Shown here piece by piece: positions 25,801 through 33,328 of a stretch of 64,000 nucleotides of DNA (the first letter of the stretch is position 1; each line of letters begins with the position of its first letter). The DNA is taken from assembly GCF_900129555.1 (NCBI RefSeq), contig NZ_FQWC01000003.1:186001-250000 (forward strand), read 5' to 3'. This DNA comes from Flavobacterium defluvii. GTDB taxonomy: Bacteria; Bacteroidota; Bacteroidia; Flavobacteriales; Flavobacteriaceae. Made by a program: the position numbers and the translations under genes. A model generated the notes under the pieces. The model had not been told where the DNA came from and searched no databases. It saw only the letters and a list, made by a program, of their open reading frames with translations.

Positions 25801-26004
25801 CTTTTGCTCGATTGGTGTGGCAACTGCCTGCTCAACATTCAGGGCATTGGCACCACGATAACTCGTGGAAACTTGTACCAAAGGCGGTGCAATTTCCGGA
25901 TATTGGGCAATAGGAGTCGAAAGGACAGAAAGACCTCCAATTAAAACAATGAAAATGGAGAGAACAATAGCTACTATTGGTCTGCGTACAAAGAAATTAT
26001 CCAT
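22858..26004 (-). CDS. RND multidrug efflux pump, inner-membrane subunit (HAE1/AcrB type)
   Basis: This is a proton-driven inner-membrane trimer that expels hydrophobic compounds. Seen: 1048 residues, the N-terminus FFVRRPIVAIVLSIFIVLIG, two large periplasmic loops, the helix-4 motif GLVLAIGIVVDDAIVVVEAV with the paired Asp used for proton relay, and the duplicated second half (GLAAKNAILIVEFAKE). Length equals AcrB. It belongs to the hydrophobic-compound class rather than the heavy-metal class. It lies three bases after the adaptor gene in one operon. Confidence 0.96.
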   Translation of the reverse strand: MDNFFVRRPIVAIVLSIFIVLIGGLSVLSTPIAQYPEIAPPLVQVSTSYRGANALNVEQAVATPIEQKVNGVENMLYMQSTNTGDGSMTLNITFDMGTDLDNATMLTQNRVNEATNKLPNDVKTTGVTTKKSLSMPMLILSLYSPNKTFDGNFLTNYANINIVDALARIKGVGEVTLYGGSNYAMRIWVKPDIMAKYNLTVPDIIRSIQDQNAIAPGGKFGAPPATENNEFTYNVMLKDRLVNPEDFENIILKSNISNQQVRLKDVGTVTLGTESYASIAKLNGNPAGTIGIKQMPGSNALEVAENVKNTIERLSKRFPQDLKYRVSLDTTLAISEGINEIMHTLVEAIILVIIVVFIFLQNWRATLIPLLTVPVSLIGVFMLFPLLGFSINVLSLLGLVLAIGIVVDDAIVVVEAVMHHIEQGMSPREATNQAMKEVSGPVIAIAIVLTAVFIPVALTPGITGRLYQQFAITIAISVIFSALSALTLSPALCSLLLKPNQEAKGWLGKFFKWFNDKFGKFTNRYTGFSGFLIKKTARSLIFIGIIVGAIILLGGKIPGGFVPEEDQGYMFVNIELPGASSLERTGKVIQKVEHILSQNQGVEYYTSVAGFSLIKNSVATNNGFFFVALKEWKEREQDVFQILKEVNGKVVFGIPEATVFAFGPPPITGIGNAAGFSMMLQDREGNTPQYLFANAQQFMAEAKKRPEIGTIRTTFNPNVPQISLDIDREKVTELNLSLSDVNLAIGASLGGQYINEFNKFGRQYIVLLQADPSYTVNPEDINKIFVRSKDNKMIPITSIATIRKVSGPEFTTRFNLYRAAEIGGTPAPGFTSAQAMTALQETAAKVLPAGMGYEWANMSYQEKQAEGKGNTVFLMALLFVFLILAAQYESWKLPFSVLLGTPFAVFGAFLGLYICRLLSPDYVNNVFAQIGLVMLIGLAAKNAILIVEFAKEEYEKGMPAKDAALYAAKLRFRPILMTAFAFILGVVPLLTATGAGAQARKVMGMTVFSGMLVATILGVCLIPVLFVFIETFGKKKTEETDEPKTEEK

Positions 26005-26007
26005 AAT

Positions 26008-27168
26008 CTAGTTGTTTAGAGATGATGCAATCTGCTTTTTATCTTTGTCGGCAACATAAGGAACCGGAACAACGGTTGATCCGGGCTGAATAAACTGATT
26101 ACCAATAATGGCTACTTTTTCGTCGGGTTTTAAACCTTTGGTAATGATCCAGTCGACACCAATTTTCTGACCGACTTCGACCATTCGGGTTTGAATGGTG
26201 TTTTTATCGTCAATTATAGAAACCTGAAAAAGTCCCTGAATTTCAGTTACGGCTTTTTGTGGAATCACTATAGCATCTTTTTGAGTGCGAATTAAAACAC
26301 GGACTTTTGCAAATTGTCCTGATCGTAAAGTTCCTTCGGGATTTGGGAACTGCGCTTCAATAGTCACAGTTCCGGTTGTGGGATCTATTTTAGTGTCAGA
26401 GAAATTGAGACTTCCTTTGTATGGATGGGTACTTCCGTCTGAAAGTATTAAAGAAAGATCAGTAATACGTTCTCCGGCTTTGACCTGCTTTTGGTATCGT
26501 AAATAATCGGATTCGCTAACTGTAAACTGAACTCTTACTTTTTCTAATTTGGAAACGGTATTGAGTTTTGCATCATTTCCAATTCGGGTAATATAATCTC
26601 CTAATCGGGCATTCGAAAGTCCGATTACACCATCAATTGGAGATCTGATGTCGCAGTAGCTTCTTTCAATCTGCTGATTTCTTAAACTGGCCTGTACACT
26701 GTTGAGGTTGGATCGTGCGGCTTTGTCTTTCGCGACAGCGGCATCTAATTCACGTTTACTGACTGCATTCATATCAGCAAGCGGACGGATTCTTTTTAAT
26801 TCTTCTTCGGCATTTACCAAATTACTTTGAGCGCCGGCAACTTGTCCGCGAACCTGCTCTACTTTGGTATCATATTCTAACGGGTCGATGGTATATAAAA
26901 GCTGGCCTTTTTTGACTCTCTGGCCTTCTTTAAAATGAATTCCGGTGAGAATACCATCAACTCTTGCGATTAATTCAATGTCTAAATCTCCAAAAGTCTG
27001 TCCTGCAAAATCTTTATAAATGGGGACATCTTCACTTTTGACCGTAACAAAAGGAGCCTGCATTGGAGGAGGTGCTTTGGGCTGTTCTTTTTTGCAGGAA
27101 GTAAATAAGGTTAAAAGAATGAAGAGGGGAAGGATTGGTTTTGGTAGTTTTAAAGCATTCATGATCAT
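26008..27168 (-). CDS. RND efflux periplasmic adaptor lipoprotein
   Basis: It links pump and outer-membrane channel. Seen: 386 residues, signal peptide with lipobox TLFTSC (Cys about 25), the lipoyl half-motifs (GILTGIHFKEGQRVKKGQLLYTID spread over residues 72-96, and YCDIRSPIDGVIG), an alpha-hairpin rich in Asn and Arg, and a beta-barrel (LRSGQFAKVRVLI). It is the first gene of the adaptor-pump-channel operon. ATG 27168 or 27162 are both possible. A GCAAC-n3-GTTGC palindrome lies 77 bases upstream. Confidence 0.94.
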   Translation of the reverse strand: MIMNALKLPKPILPLFILLTLFTSCKKEQPKAPPPMQAPFVTVKSEDVPIYKDFAGQTFGDLDIELIARVDGILTGIHFKEGQRVKKGQLLYTIDPLEYDTKVEQVRGQVAGAQSNLVNAEEELKRIRPLADMNAVSKRELDAAVAKDKAARSNLNSVQASLRNQQIERSYCDIRSPIDGVIGLSNARLGDYITRIGNDAKLNTVSKLEKVRVQFTVSESDYLRYQKQVKAGERITDLSLILSDGSTHPYKGSLNFSDTKIDPTTGTVTIEAQFPNPEGTLRSGQFAKVRVLIRTQKDAIVIPQKAVTEIQGLFQVSIIDDKNTIQTRMVEVGQKIGVDWIITKGLKPDEKVAIIGNQFIQPGSTVVPVPYVADKDKKQIASSLNN

Positions 27169-27244
27169 AAATGTTAAAATTATACCACATAAATTTAAGA
27201 AAATTTTATAACGAATTGATAAACAGTGTTTGTTTTTTGTTTTT

Positions 27245-27257
27245 GCAACAAAGTTGC
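27245..27257. promoter_or_regulatory. GCAACAAAGTTGC palindrome upstream of the RND operon
   Basis: Five-base arms around AAA. Same core and length as the palindrome in the fur-like/merC divergent promoter (14058-14070). It may be a shared operator. Confidence 0.4.
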
Positions 27258-27283
27258 GAATGCAATCTAAAAGAAAAGCTCTA

Positions 27284-27315
27284 TTTAAATGAACTTGAAT
27301 CTCTTATATGGTTTC
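27284..27315. repeat. AACCATATAAG-family repeat, single copy
   Basis: On the minus strand it reads AAACCATATAAGAGATTCAAG followed by TTCATTTAAA. Related to 671-754 and 56868-56962. Confidence 0.6.
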
Positions 27316-27360
27316 AGAAATCAGCCATTTTTATTGTTTTTAAAATTGAAAAGAAAGCCT

Positions 27361-27368
27361 TACCTTTG
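27361..27368 (+). promoter_or_regulatory. Putative trhO promoter -7 element
   Basis: TACCTTTG followed by CGCCC fits TAnnTTTG well. It lies 64 bases before ATG 27433. Confidence 0.55.
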
Positions 27369-27432
27369 CGCCCGAATTTATTCCAGTTATAGATTCCTAA
27401 TTATTTATTCTTAACTTAAAACTGTTTATAGC

Positions 27433-28791
27433 ATGCAACTGTATAACACTTTAAGCGCGGAAGAAAGAGCCATCATGATCGATGATGCCGGTAAACAACG
27501 ACTAACGTTGTCTTTCTATGCGTATGCCAAAATTCAAGATCCACAAAAATTTCGTAACGATTTATTCATTGCCTGGAATGCACTAGATGCATTGGGAAGA
27601 ATTTATGTTGCCCATGAAGGAATTAATGCTCAGATGAGTGTTCCTGCCGAAAATTTTGAAGCTTTTAGAGAAACTCTTGAAGCTTACGACTTCATGAAAG
27701 GCATACGATTGAATGTTGCTGTAGAACAAGACGATCATTCTTTTTTAAAATTGACCATCAAAGTGCGACACAAAATCGTTGCTGACGGTTTAAACGACGA
27801 GACTTTTGATGTTACCAATATTGGTGTTCACTTAAAAGCCAAAGAATTCAACGAAATCCTTGATGATCCAAATACTATTGTGGTAGATTTTAGAAATCAC
27901 TACGAAAGTGAAGTTGGACATTTTAAAGGCGCGATTACTCCAGATGTGGAGACTTTCAGAGAGAGTTTGCCAATTATCAACGAACAGCTTAAAGATCACA
28001 AAGACGATAAAAATCTGGTAATGTATTGTACTGGAGGAATCCGTTGCGAAAAAGCTAGTGCGTATTTCAAACACCACGGTTTCAAAAATGTTTATCAATT
28101 GGAAGGCGGAATTATTAATTACGCTAAACAATTGAAAGAAGAAGGTTTAGAAAGCAAATTCATTGGTAAAAATTTCGTATTTGATAATCGTCTGGGTGAA
28201 AGAATTACAGATGATATTATTTCGCAATGCCATCAATGCGGAAAACCTTGCGACAATCATACCAACTGTGAGAATGACGGTTGTCATCTATTGTTTATTC
28301 AGTGTGACGATTGTAAAGCGGCAATGGAAAACTGCTGTTCTACAGAATGTTTAGAGATTATCCATATGCCTTTGGTAGATCAGGTTCGTTTAAGAACTGG
28401 AAAACAAGTTGGAAATAAAGTATTCAGAAAAGGAAAATCTGAAAATCTTAAATTCAAACATTCAGGTGAACTGCCAGAAACTGCTTTGGCAACAGCTCAA
28501 AAGCCAGCTGATATCCGTCAGAAAATAAAAGTAAAGAAAGTACTTCTTGGAAAAGCAGAACATTATTATGTAAAAGCACAAGTTGGACAGTTTACTATCG
28601 AAAACCAGGAGTTAAACAGTGGTGATAAAATTTTAATTTCTGGTCCAACTACTGGAGATCAGGAAATGATTTTGAATAGAATTATCGTTAATGGAGCAGA
28701 AACTCAAACTGCTAAAATTGGTGATAAGGTTACTTTTGAGGTTCCTTTTCGTATTCGTTTGTCAGATAAATTGTATAAAATTGTAAATTAG
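27433..28791 (+). CDS. trhO: tRNA uridine(34) hydroxylase TrhO (rhodanese family) with extra C-terminal domain
   Basis: It uses O2 to hydroxylate wobble U34 of certain tRNAs to ho5U, widening codon reading. Seen: 452 residues. The N-terminal UPF0176 domain has RIYVAHEGINAQMSVP. The rhodanese domain has active-site MYCTGGIRCEKASAYFK with the catalytic Cys near residue 200. A Cys-rich zinc-like segment follows (CHQCGKPC, CENDGC, QCDDC, NCCSTEC). The family is usually about 310-350 residues. The extra 97 C-terminal residues closely resemble the C-terminal domain of TrhP encoded downstream (both end LSDKLYKIV or MSDKLYKIV). Confidence 0.93.
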   Translation: MQLYNTLSAEERAIMIDDAGKQRLTLSFYAYAKIQDPQKFRNDLFIAWNALDALGRIYVAHEGINAQMSVPAENFEAFRETLEAYDFMKGIRLNVAVEQDDHSFLKLTIKVRHKIVADGLNDETFDVTNIGVHLKAKEFNEILDDPNTIVVDFRNHYESEVGHFKGAITPDVETFRESLPIINEQLKDHKDDKNLVMYCTGGIRCEKASAYFKHHGFKNVYQLEGGIINYAKQLKEEGLESKFIGKNFVFDNRLGERITDDIISQCHQCGKPCDNHTNCENDGCHLLFIQCDDCKAAMENCCSTECLEIIHMPLVDQVRLRTGKQVGNKVFRKGKSENLKFKHSGELPETALATAQKPADIRQKIKVKKVLLGKAEHYYVKAQVGQFTIENQELNSGDKILISGPTTGDQEMILNRIIVNGAETQTAKIGDKVTFEVPFRIRLSDKLYKIVN

Positions 28792-28816
28792 CGGTTTTTT
28801 AAAACCCTAATTTACA

Positions 28817-29260
28817 ATGTCACATTCTTTTTCCAAATTATGGATTCACGCCATTTGGGCGACTAAAAATCGTCAGGAATTAATTGATTTTTCAATTGAG
28901 AAAAACGTGCATGATTATATTCACGATGAATTAATTGAGTTGGATTGCCCTGTTAGAATCATTAACGGAATGACTGACCACATACATGTTTTATTTTTAT
29001 TAAATCCGAAAAAATCTCTATCAGATGTAATTCGTCAGGCAAAAGGAGGATCTTCTCATTGTATAAATGGAGTAAATCTAATTCCTGAAAAATTCGCGTG
29101 GCAAACTGGTTACGCAGCTTTTGCAGTAAGCGAATCTCAGCTTGATGCTGTTTATAATTATATAAAAAATCAAAAGCAGCATCACCTCAAAAAGAACGGA
29201 CAACAGGAATTTGAAGAGTTTGTAAAACTACACGGGTTTGAAAATTCAACCAATATATAG
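28817..29260 (+). CDS. REP-associated / IS200-type Y1 tyrosine transposase, copy 1
   Basis: This is an HUH single-strand DNA transposase of the Y1_Tnp family. Seen: 147 residues, HUH motif TDHIHVLF (His55, His57) and the nucleophile helix AVYNYIKNQKQHH (Tyr115). Both catalytic elements are intact. There is no TnpB. The gene lies 25 bases after trhO, in the same direction, and is followed within 31 bases by four 20-base palindromes (29292-29490). That arrangement is typical of REP-associated transposases rather than of a bounded IS200 copy. Its 147 residues are also compatible with IS200 TnpA. Confidence 0.88.
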   Translation: MSHSFSKLWIHAIWATKNRQELIDFSIEKNVHDYIHDELIELDCPVRIINGMTDHIHVLFLLNPKKSLSDVIRQAKGGSSHCINGVNLIPEKFAWQTGYAAFAVSESQLDAVYNYIKNQKQHHLKKNGQQEFEEFVKLHGFENSTNI

Positions 29261-29287
29261 ACAAAAATACCACAATAAAATATAAAC

Positions 29288-29498
29288 ATAGCCCACGGTT
29301 TCAACCGTGGGTACACAATGCAAATCCTTAACGTTGCATAACAATACGTTTCCCACGGTTGAAACCGTGGGCTATGTTTGATAAAGATTGCGCAACGGTT
29401 AAAGATATTGCCCACGGTTTCAACCGTGGGTACACAATGTGAATCTACAACGTTACGTAACAATACGTTTCCCACGGTTGAAACCGTGGGCTATGTTG
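29288..29498. repeat. Palindromic element, family 1: two tandem inverted pairs
   Basis: Four 20-base palindromes with perfect 9-base arms: CCCACGGTTTCAACCGTGGG at 29292 and 29411, and the opposite orientation (GA centre) at 29352 and 29471. Each pair is joined by a conserved spacer (GTACACAATG ... CAATACGTTT). The whole is a tandem duplication of a roughly 90-base inverted unit. No gene lies in 29261-29630. Confidence 0.95.
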
Positions 29499-29630
29499 AT
29501 CTTCGGCAAAGAATCTTTTTAATTTATAGACTATGATAAAAATCATAGAAATCTAATTTAGACCACATTATTTTTGCCAATTGTTAGATGGCTAAATCCA
29601 AAAACATGTCATCCGAATACTAAATCAAAA

Positions 29631-30872
29631 ATGACATTTCATAAAAAAATTGAACTCATGTCTCCAGCTGGAGATTTTGAATCGCTTCAGGCTGCCTTAG
29701 ATAATGGCTGTGATTCTGTATATTTTGGAGTAGAACAGCTTAATATGCGCGCGCGCTCAACGGTGAATTTTACGATTGACGATTTAAAAGAAATTGCCAA
29801 TCGATGCGAGGCCAAAAACGTTCGTAGTTATTTGACTTTAAACACCATTATTTACGATCACGATTTATCAGTCGTAAAAACATTATTGACAAAAGCTAAA
29901 GAGGCAAACATTACAGCTGTCATTGCTTCAGATCAGGCTGTAATTGCTATGGCAAGATCAATTGGAATGGAAGTCCATATTTCAACCCAGTTGAATGTAA
30001 CTAATATCGAAACCATAAAATTCTACAGCTTATTTGCCGATACAATGGTTTTAAGTCGTGAACTGAGTTTGCGTCAAGTAAAAAATATCACCGACCAAAT
30101 TGAAAAAGAGCAAATTAAAGGACCAAACGGAAATTTAGTTGAAATCGAAATTTTTGGTCACGGAGCTTTGTGTATGGCAGTTTCGGGAAAATGTTATTTG
30201 AGTTTACATTCTCATAATTCATCTGCCAATCGTGGCGCGTGCAAACAAAACTGCCGAAAAAAATATACCGTTATCGATCAGGAAACGGGTTTCGAAATCG
30301 AATTGGATAACGAATACATGATGTCACCTAAAGACTTGTGCACACTGGATTTCTTAGATCAGGTTATCGATTCCGGAATTAAGGTTTTAAAAATAGAAGG
30401 ACGTGGCCGTGCACCAGAATATGTGGCAACAGTAACTAAAACGTATCGTGAAGCGATTGATGCATATTACGAAGGAACTTTTTCAAAAGAAAAAACTTTA
30501 GTTTGGATTCAAGCGTTAGAAACCGTTTACAATCGGGGATTTTGGTCAGGATATTATCTAGGTCAGGAATTAGGCGAGTGGAGCGATATTCCAGGATCAG
30601 CCGCAACACAGAAAAAGGTTTATGTGGGTAGAGGAATACATTATTTTCCAAAAGCTGAGGTTGGACAATTTAAGATTGAAGCTTACGATATTAAAATTGG
30701 AGATAAAATTTTAGTTACAGGACCAAGTACAGGCGCTCAGGAAATGATTATCGATGAAATGTTTGTAAACGATGCTGCTGGAGAAAAAGCTACAAAAGGT
30801 GACGACTGCAGTTTCAAATTGCCTTTTAGAATCAGAATGTCGGACAAATTATATAAAATTGTCGAAGCATAA
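29631..30872 (+). CDS. trhP: tRNA 5-hydroxyuridine synthesis protein TrhP (peptidase U32 family)
   Basis: This is the O2-independent enzyme for ho5U34 in tRNA, using prephenate as hydroxyl donor by family knowledge. Seen: 413 residues, the N-terminal ELMSPAGDFESLQAAL, the U32 signature EIFGHGALCMAVSGKCYLS (residues about 178-196) and RGACKQNCRKKY, whose cysteines are the expected cluster ligands. The C-terminal beta-barrel runs from about residue 328. ATG 29574 in frame upstream adds a non-conserved extension; ATG 29631 gives the family start. Its stop overlaps the ferredoxin start by one base. Confidence 0.92.
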   Translation: MTFHKKIELMSPAGDFESLQAALDNGCDSVYFGVEQLNMRARSTVNFTIDDLKEIANRCEAKNVRSYLTLNTIIYDHDLSVVKTLLTKAKEANITAVIASDQAVIAMARSIGMEVHISTQLNVTNIETIKFYSLFADTMVLSRELSLRQVKNITDQIEKEQIKGPNGNLVEIEIFGHGALCMAVSGKCYLSLHSHNSSANRGACKQNCRKKYTVIDQETGFEIELDNEYMMSPKDLCTLDFLDQVIDSGIKVLKIEGRGRAPEYVATVTKTYREAIDAYYEGTFSKEKTLVWIQALETVYNRGFWSGYYLGQELGEWSDIPGSAATQKKVYVGRGIHYFPKAEVGQFKIEAYDIKIGDKILVTGPSTGAQEMIIDEMFVNDAAGEKATKGDDCSFKLPFRIRMSDKLYKIVEA

Positions 30873-31102
30873 TGGTTGTCGTAACTTTACAAAGAGATAA
30901 ATGCATTGGCTGTAATTATTGTGTTGAGATGGATCCGGTTCATTTTCAAATGTCAAAGAAAGACGGAAAATCGGTTTTGATTCATTCTGTAAATACAAAG
31001 GGATTTTTTACACTGAAATCTCCAAATCATACAATTTTTGAGAGTTGTGAATTGGCAGCAAAGGCCTGTCCGGTTAAGATTATTACGGTTAAGGAAACTT
31101 AA
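30872..31102 (+). CDS. Single-cluster [4Fe-4S] ferredoxin
   Basis: Seen: 76 residues with CIGCNYCVEMDPVHF near the N-terminus and SCELAAKACPVKII near the C-terminus. That is three cysteines in CxxCxxC plus the CP cysteine, with an additional nearby Cys. It is an electron carrier. The ATG shares its A with the trhP stop codon (TAATG), so translation is coupled. This suggests that it serves TrhP, whose family depends on iron-sulfur cluster supply. The link is inferred from position. Confidence 0.88.
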   Translation: MVVVTLQRDKCIGCNYCVEMDPVHFQMSKKDGKSVLIHSVNTKGFFTLKSPNHTIFESCELAAKACPVKIITVKET

Positions 31103-31119
31103 AAATCATTAAATAAAAA

Positions 31120-31157
31120 CAAAAATCCCCTTTTTGAAAAACAAAATAGGGATTTTT
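31120..31157 (+). terminator. Rho-independent terminator after the ferredoxin gene
   Basis: AAAAATCCC and GGGATTTTT arms, loop of about 20 bases, T-rich end, 18 bases after the stop. Confidence 0.75.
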
Positions 31158-31191
31158 GCTGTTACCTCATGTAACTTAAACCTTCGGCGAT

Positions 31192-31992
31192 TTATTCTAT
31201 AGTAGAGTAACTCTTAATTTGAATGTAATCATCTTTGTTATCAGTATCTCTAAAAAGAAATACAACATAATTGCTAAAAAAATCAGAAAGATTACGATCT
31301 TCAATTATATTTAGTTCACTGTTGTAAAATCGGGATGAATGTACGAAACTTTCTAAATCAAGTATTTTTTTAGATTTAAATCTTGGTCGGGTTTGTACAT
31401 CGAATTCTTCAAAGAAAAAAGTACCGGTTTTAGATTTTCCGCCATCTTTTAATAAATATCTTTTTGGTGTACAATGCTCAGGTTCGTAAATGTATTTATT
31501 GTCCAGTTTAAAAAAAAGCGTATCCTTTCTTCTGTTTTCTACAATTTTTAAATCTTTTTGAATTGGATAATAAGAAATATATTCTAAATTTTTAGACTTA
31601 ATCAATTCATTACCGTTGACAAAAAAGATAACGTACTTATCAGTTAATGAGTCTTTAAGTTTCCATTTGTCGACTATTTTATTATGATTGCCGTCATAAT
31701 AAAATTTCTTATTTTCAATATAATCCTTTATTGATAATATTTTCTTGGGTTTAATTTCTTTTTGAGGAAGAGAATCTGCAGTAAAATAAATGTAACCGTC
31801 TGTGTTTGTCTGTCTAAATTGCATTTTTTGAAATGCCAGCTTTTGAGTATACTTTTCGTTTGACTGTTTTAGTTCAATCGATGACGATATTGTATAATAC
31901 TTATCGAGATTAAAAAAAAGAGTATCTTTTTCTTTAACTTGAGCAGTGAGAGTGAAAGATATAAGTGATGCTAAAAATACAAAAGTTCTCAT
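31192..31992 (-). CDS. Secreted protein with internal duplication, function unknown
   Basis: I do not recognise the family. Seen: 266 residues with a signal peptide (FVFLASLISFTLTAQ). Two similar halves follow: EKDTLFFNLDKYY ... KPKKILSIKDYIENKKFYY ... KYVIFFV, and RKDTLFFKLDNKY ... KSKKILDLESFVHSSRFYN ... NYVVFLF. Each repeat is about 120 residues. No cysteine pair, lipobox or sorting domain. It converges on the ferredoxin operon and is apparently monocistronic. Confidence 0.7.
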   Translation of the reverse strand: MRTFVFLASLISFTLTAQVKEKDTLFFNLDKYYTISSSIELKQSNEKYTQKLAFQKMQFRQTNTDGYIYFTADSLPQKEIKPKKILSIKDYIENKKFYYDGNHNKIVDKWKLKDSLTDKYVIFFVNGNELIKSKNLEYISYYPIQKDLKIVENRRKDTLFFKLDNKYIYEPEHCTPKRYLLKDGGKSKTGTFFFEEFDVQTRPRFKSKKILDLESFVHSSRFYNSELNIIEDRNLSDFFSNYVVFLFRDTDNKDDYIQIKSYSTIE

Positions 31993-32163
31993 TTTTAAAG
32001 ATTCAATAATTTTATTTGGAAAAAAACTTGTCTTAATTTCAAGACAAGTTTAAAAACGAGCAAATATATTCTTAATATTCTTACAAAAAACACAAAATAT
32101 TGTGAAAGTAAAATTAAAATGTAGCTAATAAATTTTCAAGCAAAAAATGGCAGTAAATAAATA

Positions 32164-32772
32164 CTATATATTTCTGTTTAATTTTTTTATTAAAAAATAG
32201 CCAAAAATAATATTTGGTATCCAGCAAACCCAAGCAGTTATTCTATAGGCAATTGTAAAATCTTTGAGCGTCAAAACTAATAAAGGAAGCCAGATTCTTA
32301 ATGTAATTGCGGCAGAACAAGCAGCATAACTATAAATCATCATTTTATGATGTTCATTTATTTTGCCTTTTTTAATAGTTAGATAAGCTAAAAGTGTAGA
32401 TGTAAACCAAATTAAGGCAAGAGAAATAAAACCTATAGCAGACCAAATTCCTCCAGTTGCAAAAACTCCAATATAAATTCCGGACAAAGAGCTTATTAAA
32501 ACAGAAGCAACATATAGTTTTCCTATGTTGCGATGCAATTTGATTTTTTTAGATCTGAGTTTAGGAATAAATTGAATCCATCCAACAAGCAAAGCTATTC
32601 CGCCTGGAATGATATGTGAATAGAAAGCGACATTCCAACAAAAATTGGATAAAAGTTCATCCGATTTTGTTTGTAAAAGACCAAATTTCCTGTCAATCAA
32701 AAAGTAAATTATAGGATACAAGCCAATAATTATTGCAAGTAAGATGAATAATTTTTTAAATAGTTTTTTCAT
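32164..32772 (-). CDS. DUF2306-type multi-pass membrane protein
   Basis: Seen: 202 residues, six predicted helices, the characteristic LHRNIGKLYVASVLISSLSGIY and EHHKMMIYSYAACSAAITLRIW blocks with conserved His residues. This matches the DUF2306 family as I remember it. The conserved histidines inside or near the membrane suggest heme or metal binding, but no function is established. Single gene between two gaps; nothing regulatory stands out. Confidence 0.75.
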   Translation of the reverse strand: MKKLFKKLFILLAIIIGLYPIIYFLIDRKFGLLQTKSDELLSNFCWNVAFYSHIIPGGIALLVGWIQFIPKLRSKKIKLHRNIGKLYVASVLISSLSGIYIGVFATGGIWSAIGFISLALIWFTSTLLAYLTIKKGKINEHHKMMIYSYAACSAAITLRIWLPLLVLTLKDFTIAYRITAWVCWIPNIIFGYFLIKKLNRNI

Positions 32773-32905
32773 AACCTCTAAATTATAAAAGATGAAAGAC
32801 GTTTTTACTTGTAAATTTAAAGATGATTATAGTTTGAAAATGACTGTTGTAGGACGGAAAATTGTTAGGATAAGACAAACTTTAATAATGTAACTATAAT
32901 CGAGA

Positions 32906-33322
32906 TTATTGAAAAATAATATCAAGATCATTATCAATAGCATCTTTGCACAATTCGATTAGTCTATCGATTAGATTTTCTCCATCAACATCAATGAAAC
33001 AATCGTAGAGATTTAGAATTTTAATTTGATATAAATCTATCAATTCTTTTTTCTGATCTATAACTTTTTTATTAGGAGCTTGTTTTTGAAACGTTTTCTT
33101 TACTTTTTTAAGTTCAAACATCATTTCTACACATTCTTTAGATTCCCATTTTCCATCGCAATCAGAATGATTCATAATTGTTGGACAAATATCTCCCCAA
33201 TTAGAACTGTTTTCAATGAATTCATAAATGCAATCACGAAAAATTCCAAAATACTCGTAAGTTCCCACTTCCAAGCCATTTATTTCTTCTTCATTTTTAA
33301 AAATTGCTAAATATAAACCCAT
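32906..33322 (-). CDS. Imm70-like putative immunity protein
   Basis: Seen: 138 residues, cytosolic, acidic. It starts MGLYLAIFKNEEEINGLEVG, then has FGIFRDCIYEFIE, WGDICPTIMNHSDCDGKWE and KECVEMMFELKKVKKTF. From memory this is the pattern of Immunity protein 70 found beside polymorphic toxins. No toxin gene is in the window; the upstream 87-residue ORF is the only partner. If the family call is right, it is an orphan immunity gene. Confidence in the name is moderate. Confidence 0.6.
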   Translation of the reverse strand: MGLYLAIFKNEEEINGLEVGTYEYFGIFRDCIYEFIENSSNWGDICPTIMNHSDCDGKWESKECVEMMFELKKVKKTFQKQAPNKKVIDQKKELIDLYQIKILNLYDCFIDVDGENLIDRLIELCKDAIDNDLDIIFQ

Positions 33323-33328
33323 AGTAAT

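Noticed and set aside
29288..29498. Regular repeats considered as a CRISPR array
   Set aside because: The repeats are perfect palindromes in alternating orientation, only four, and the spacers are themselves repeated. No cas gene is near.
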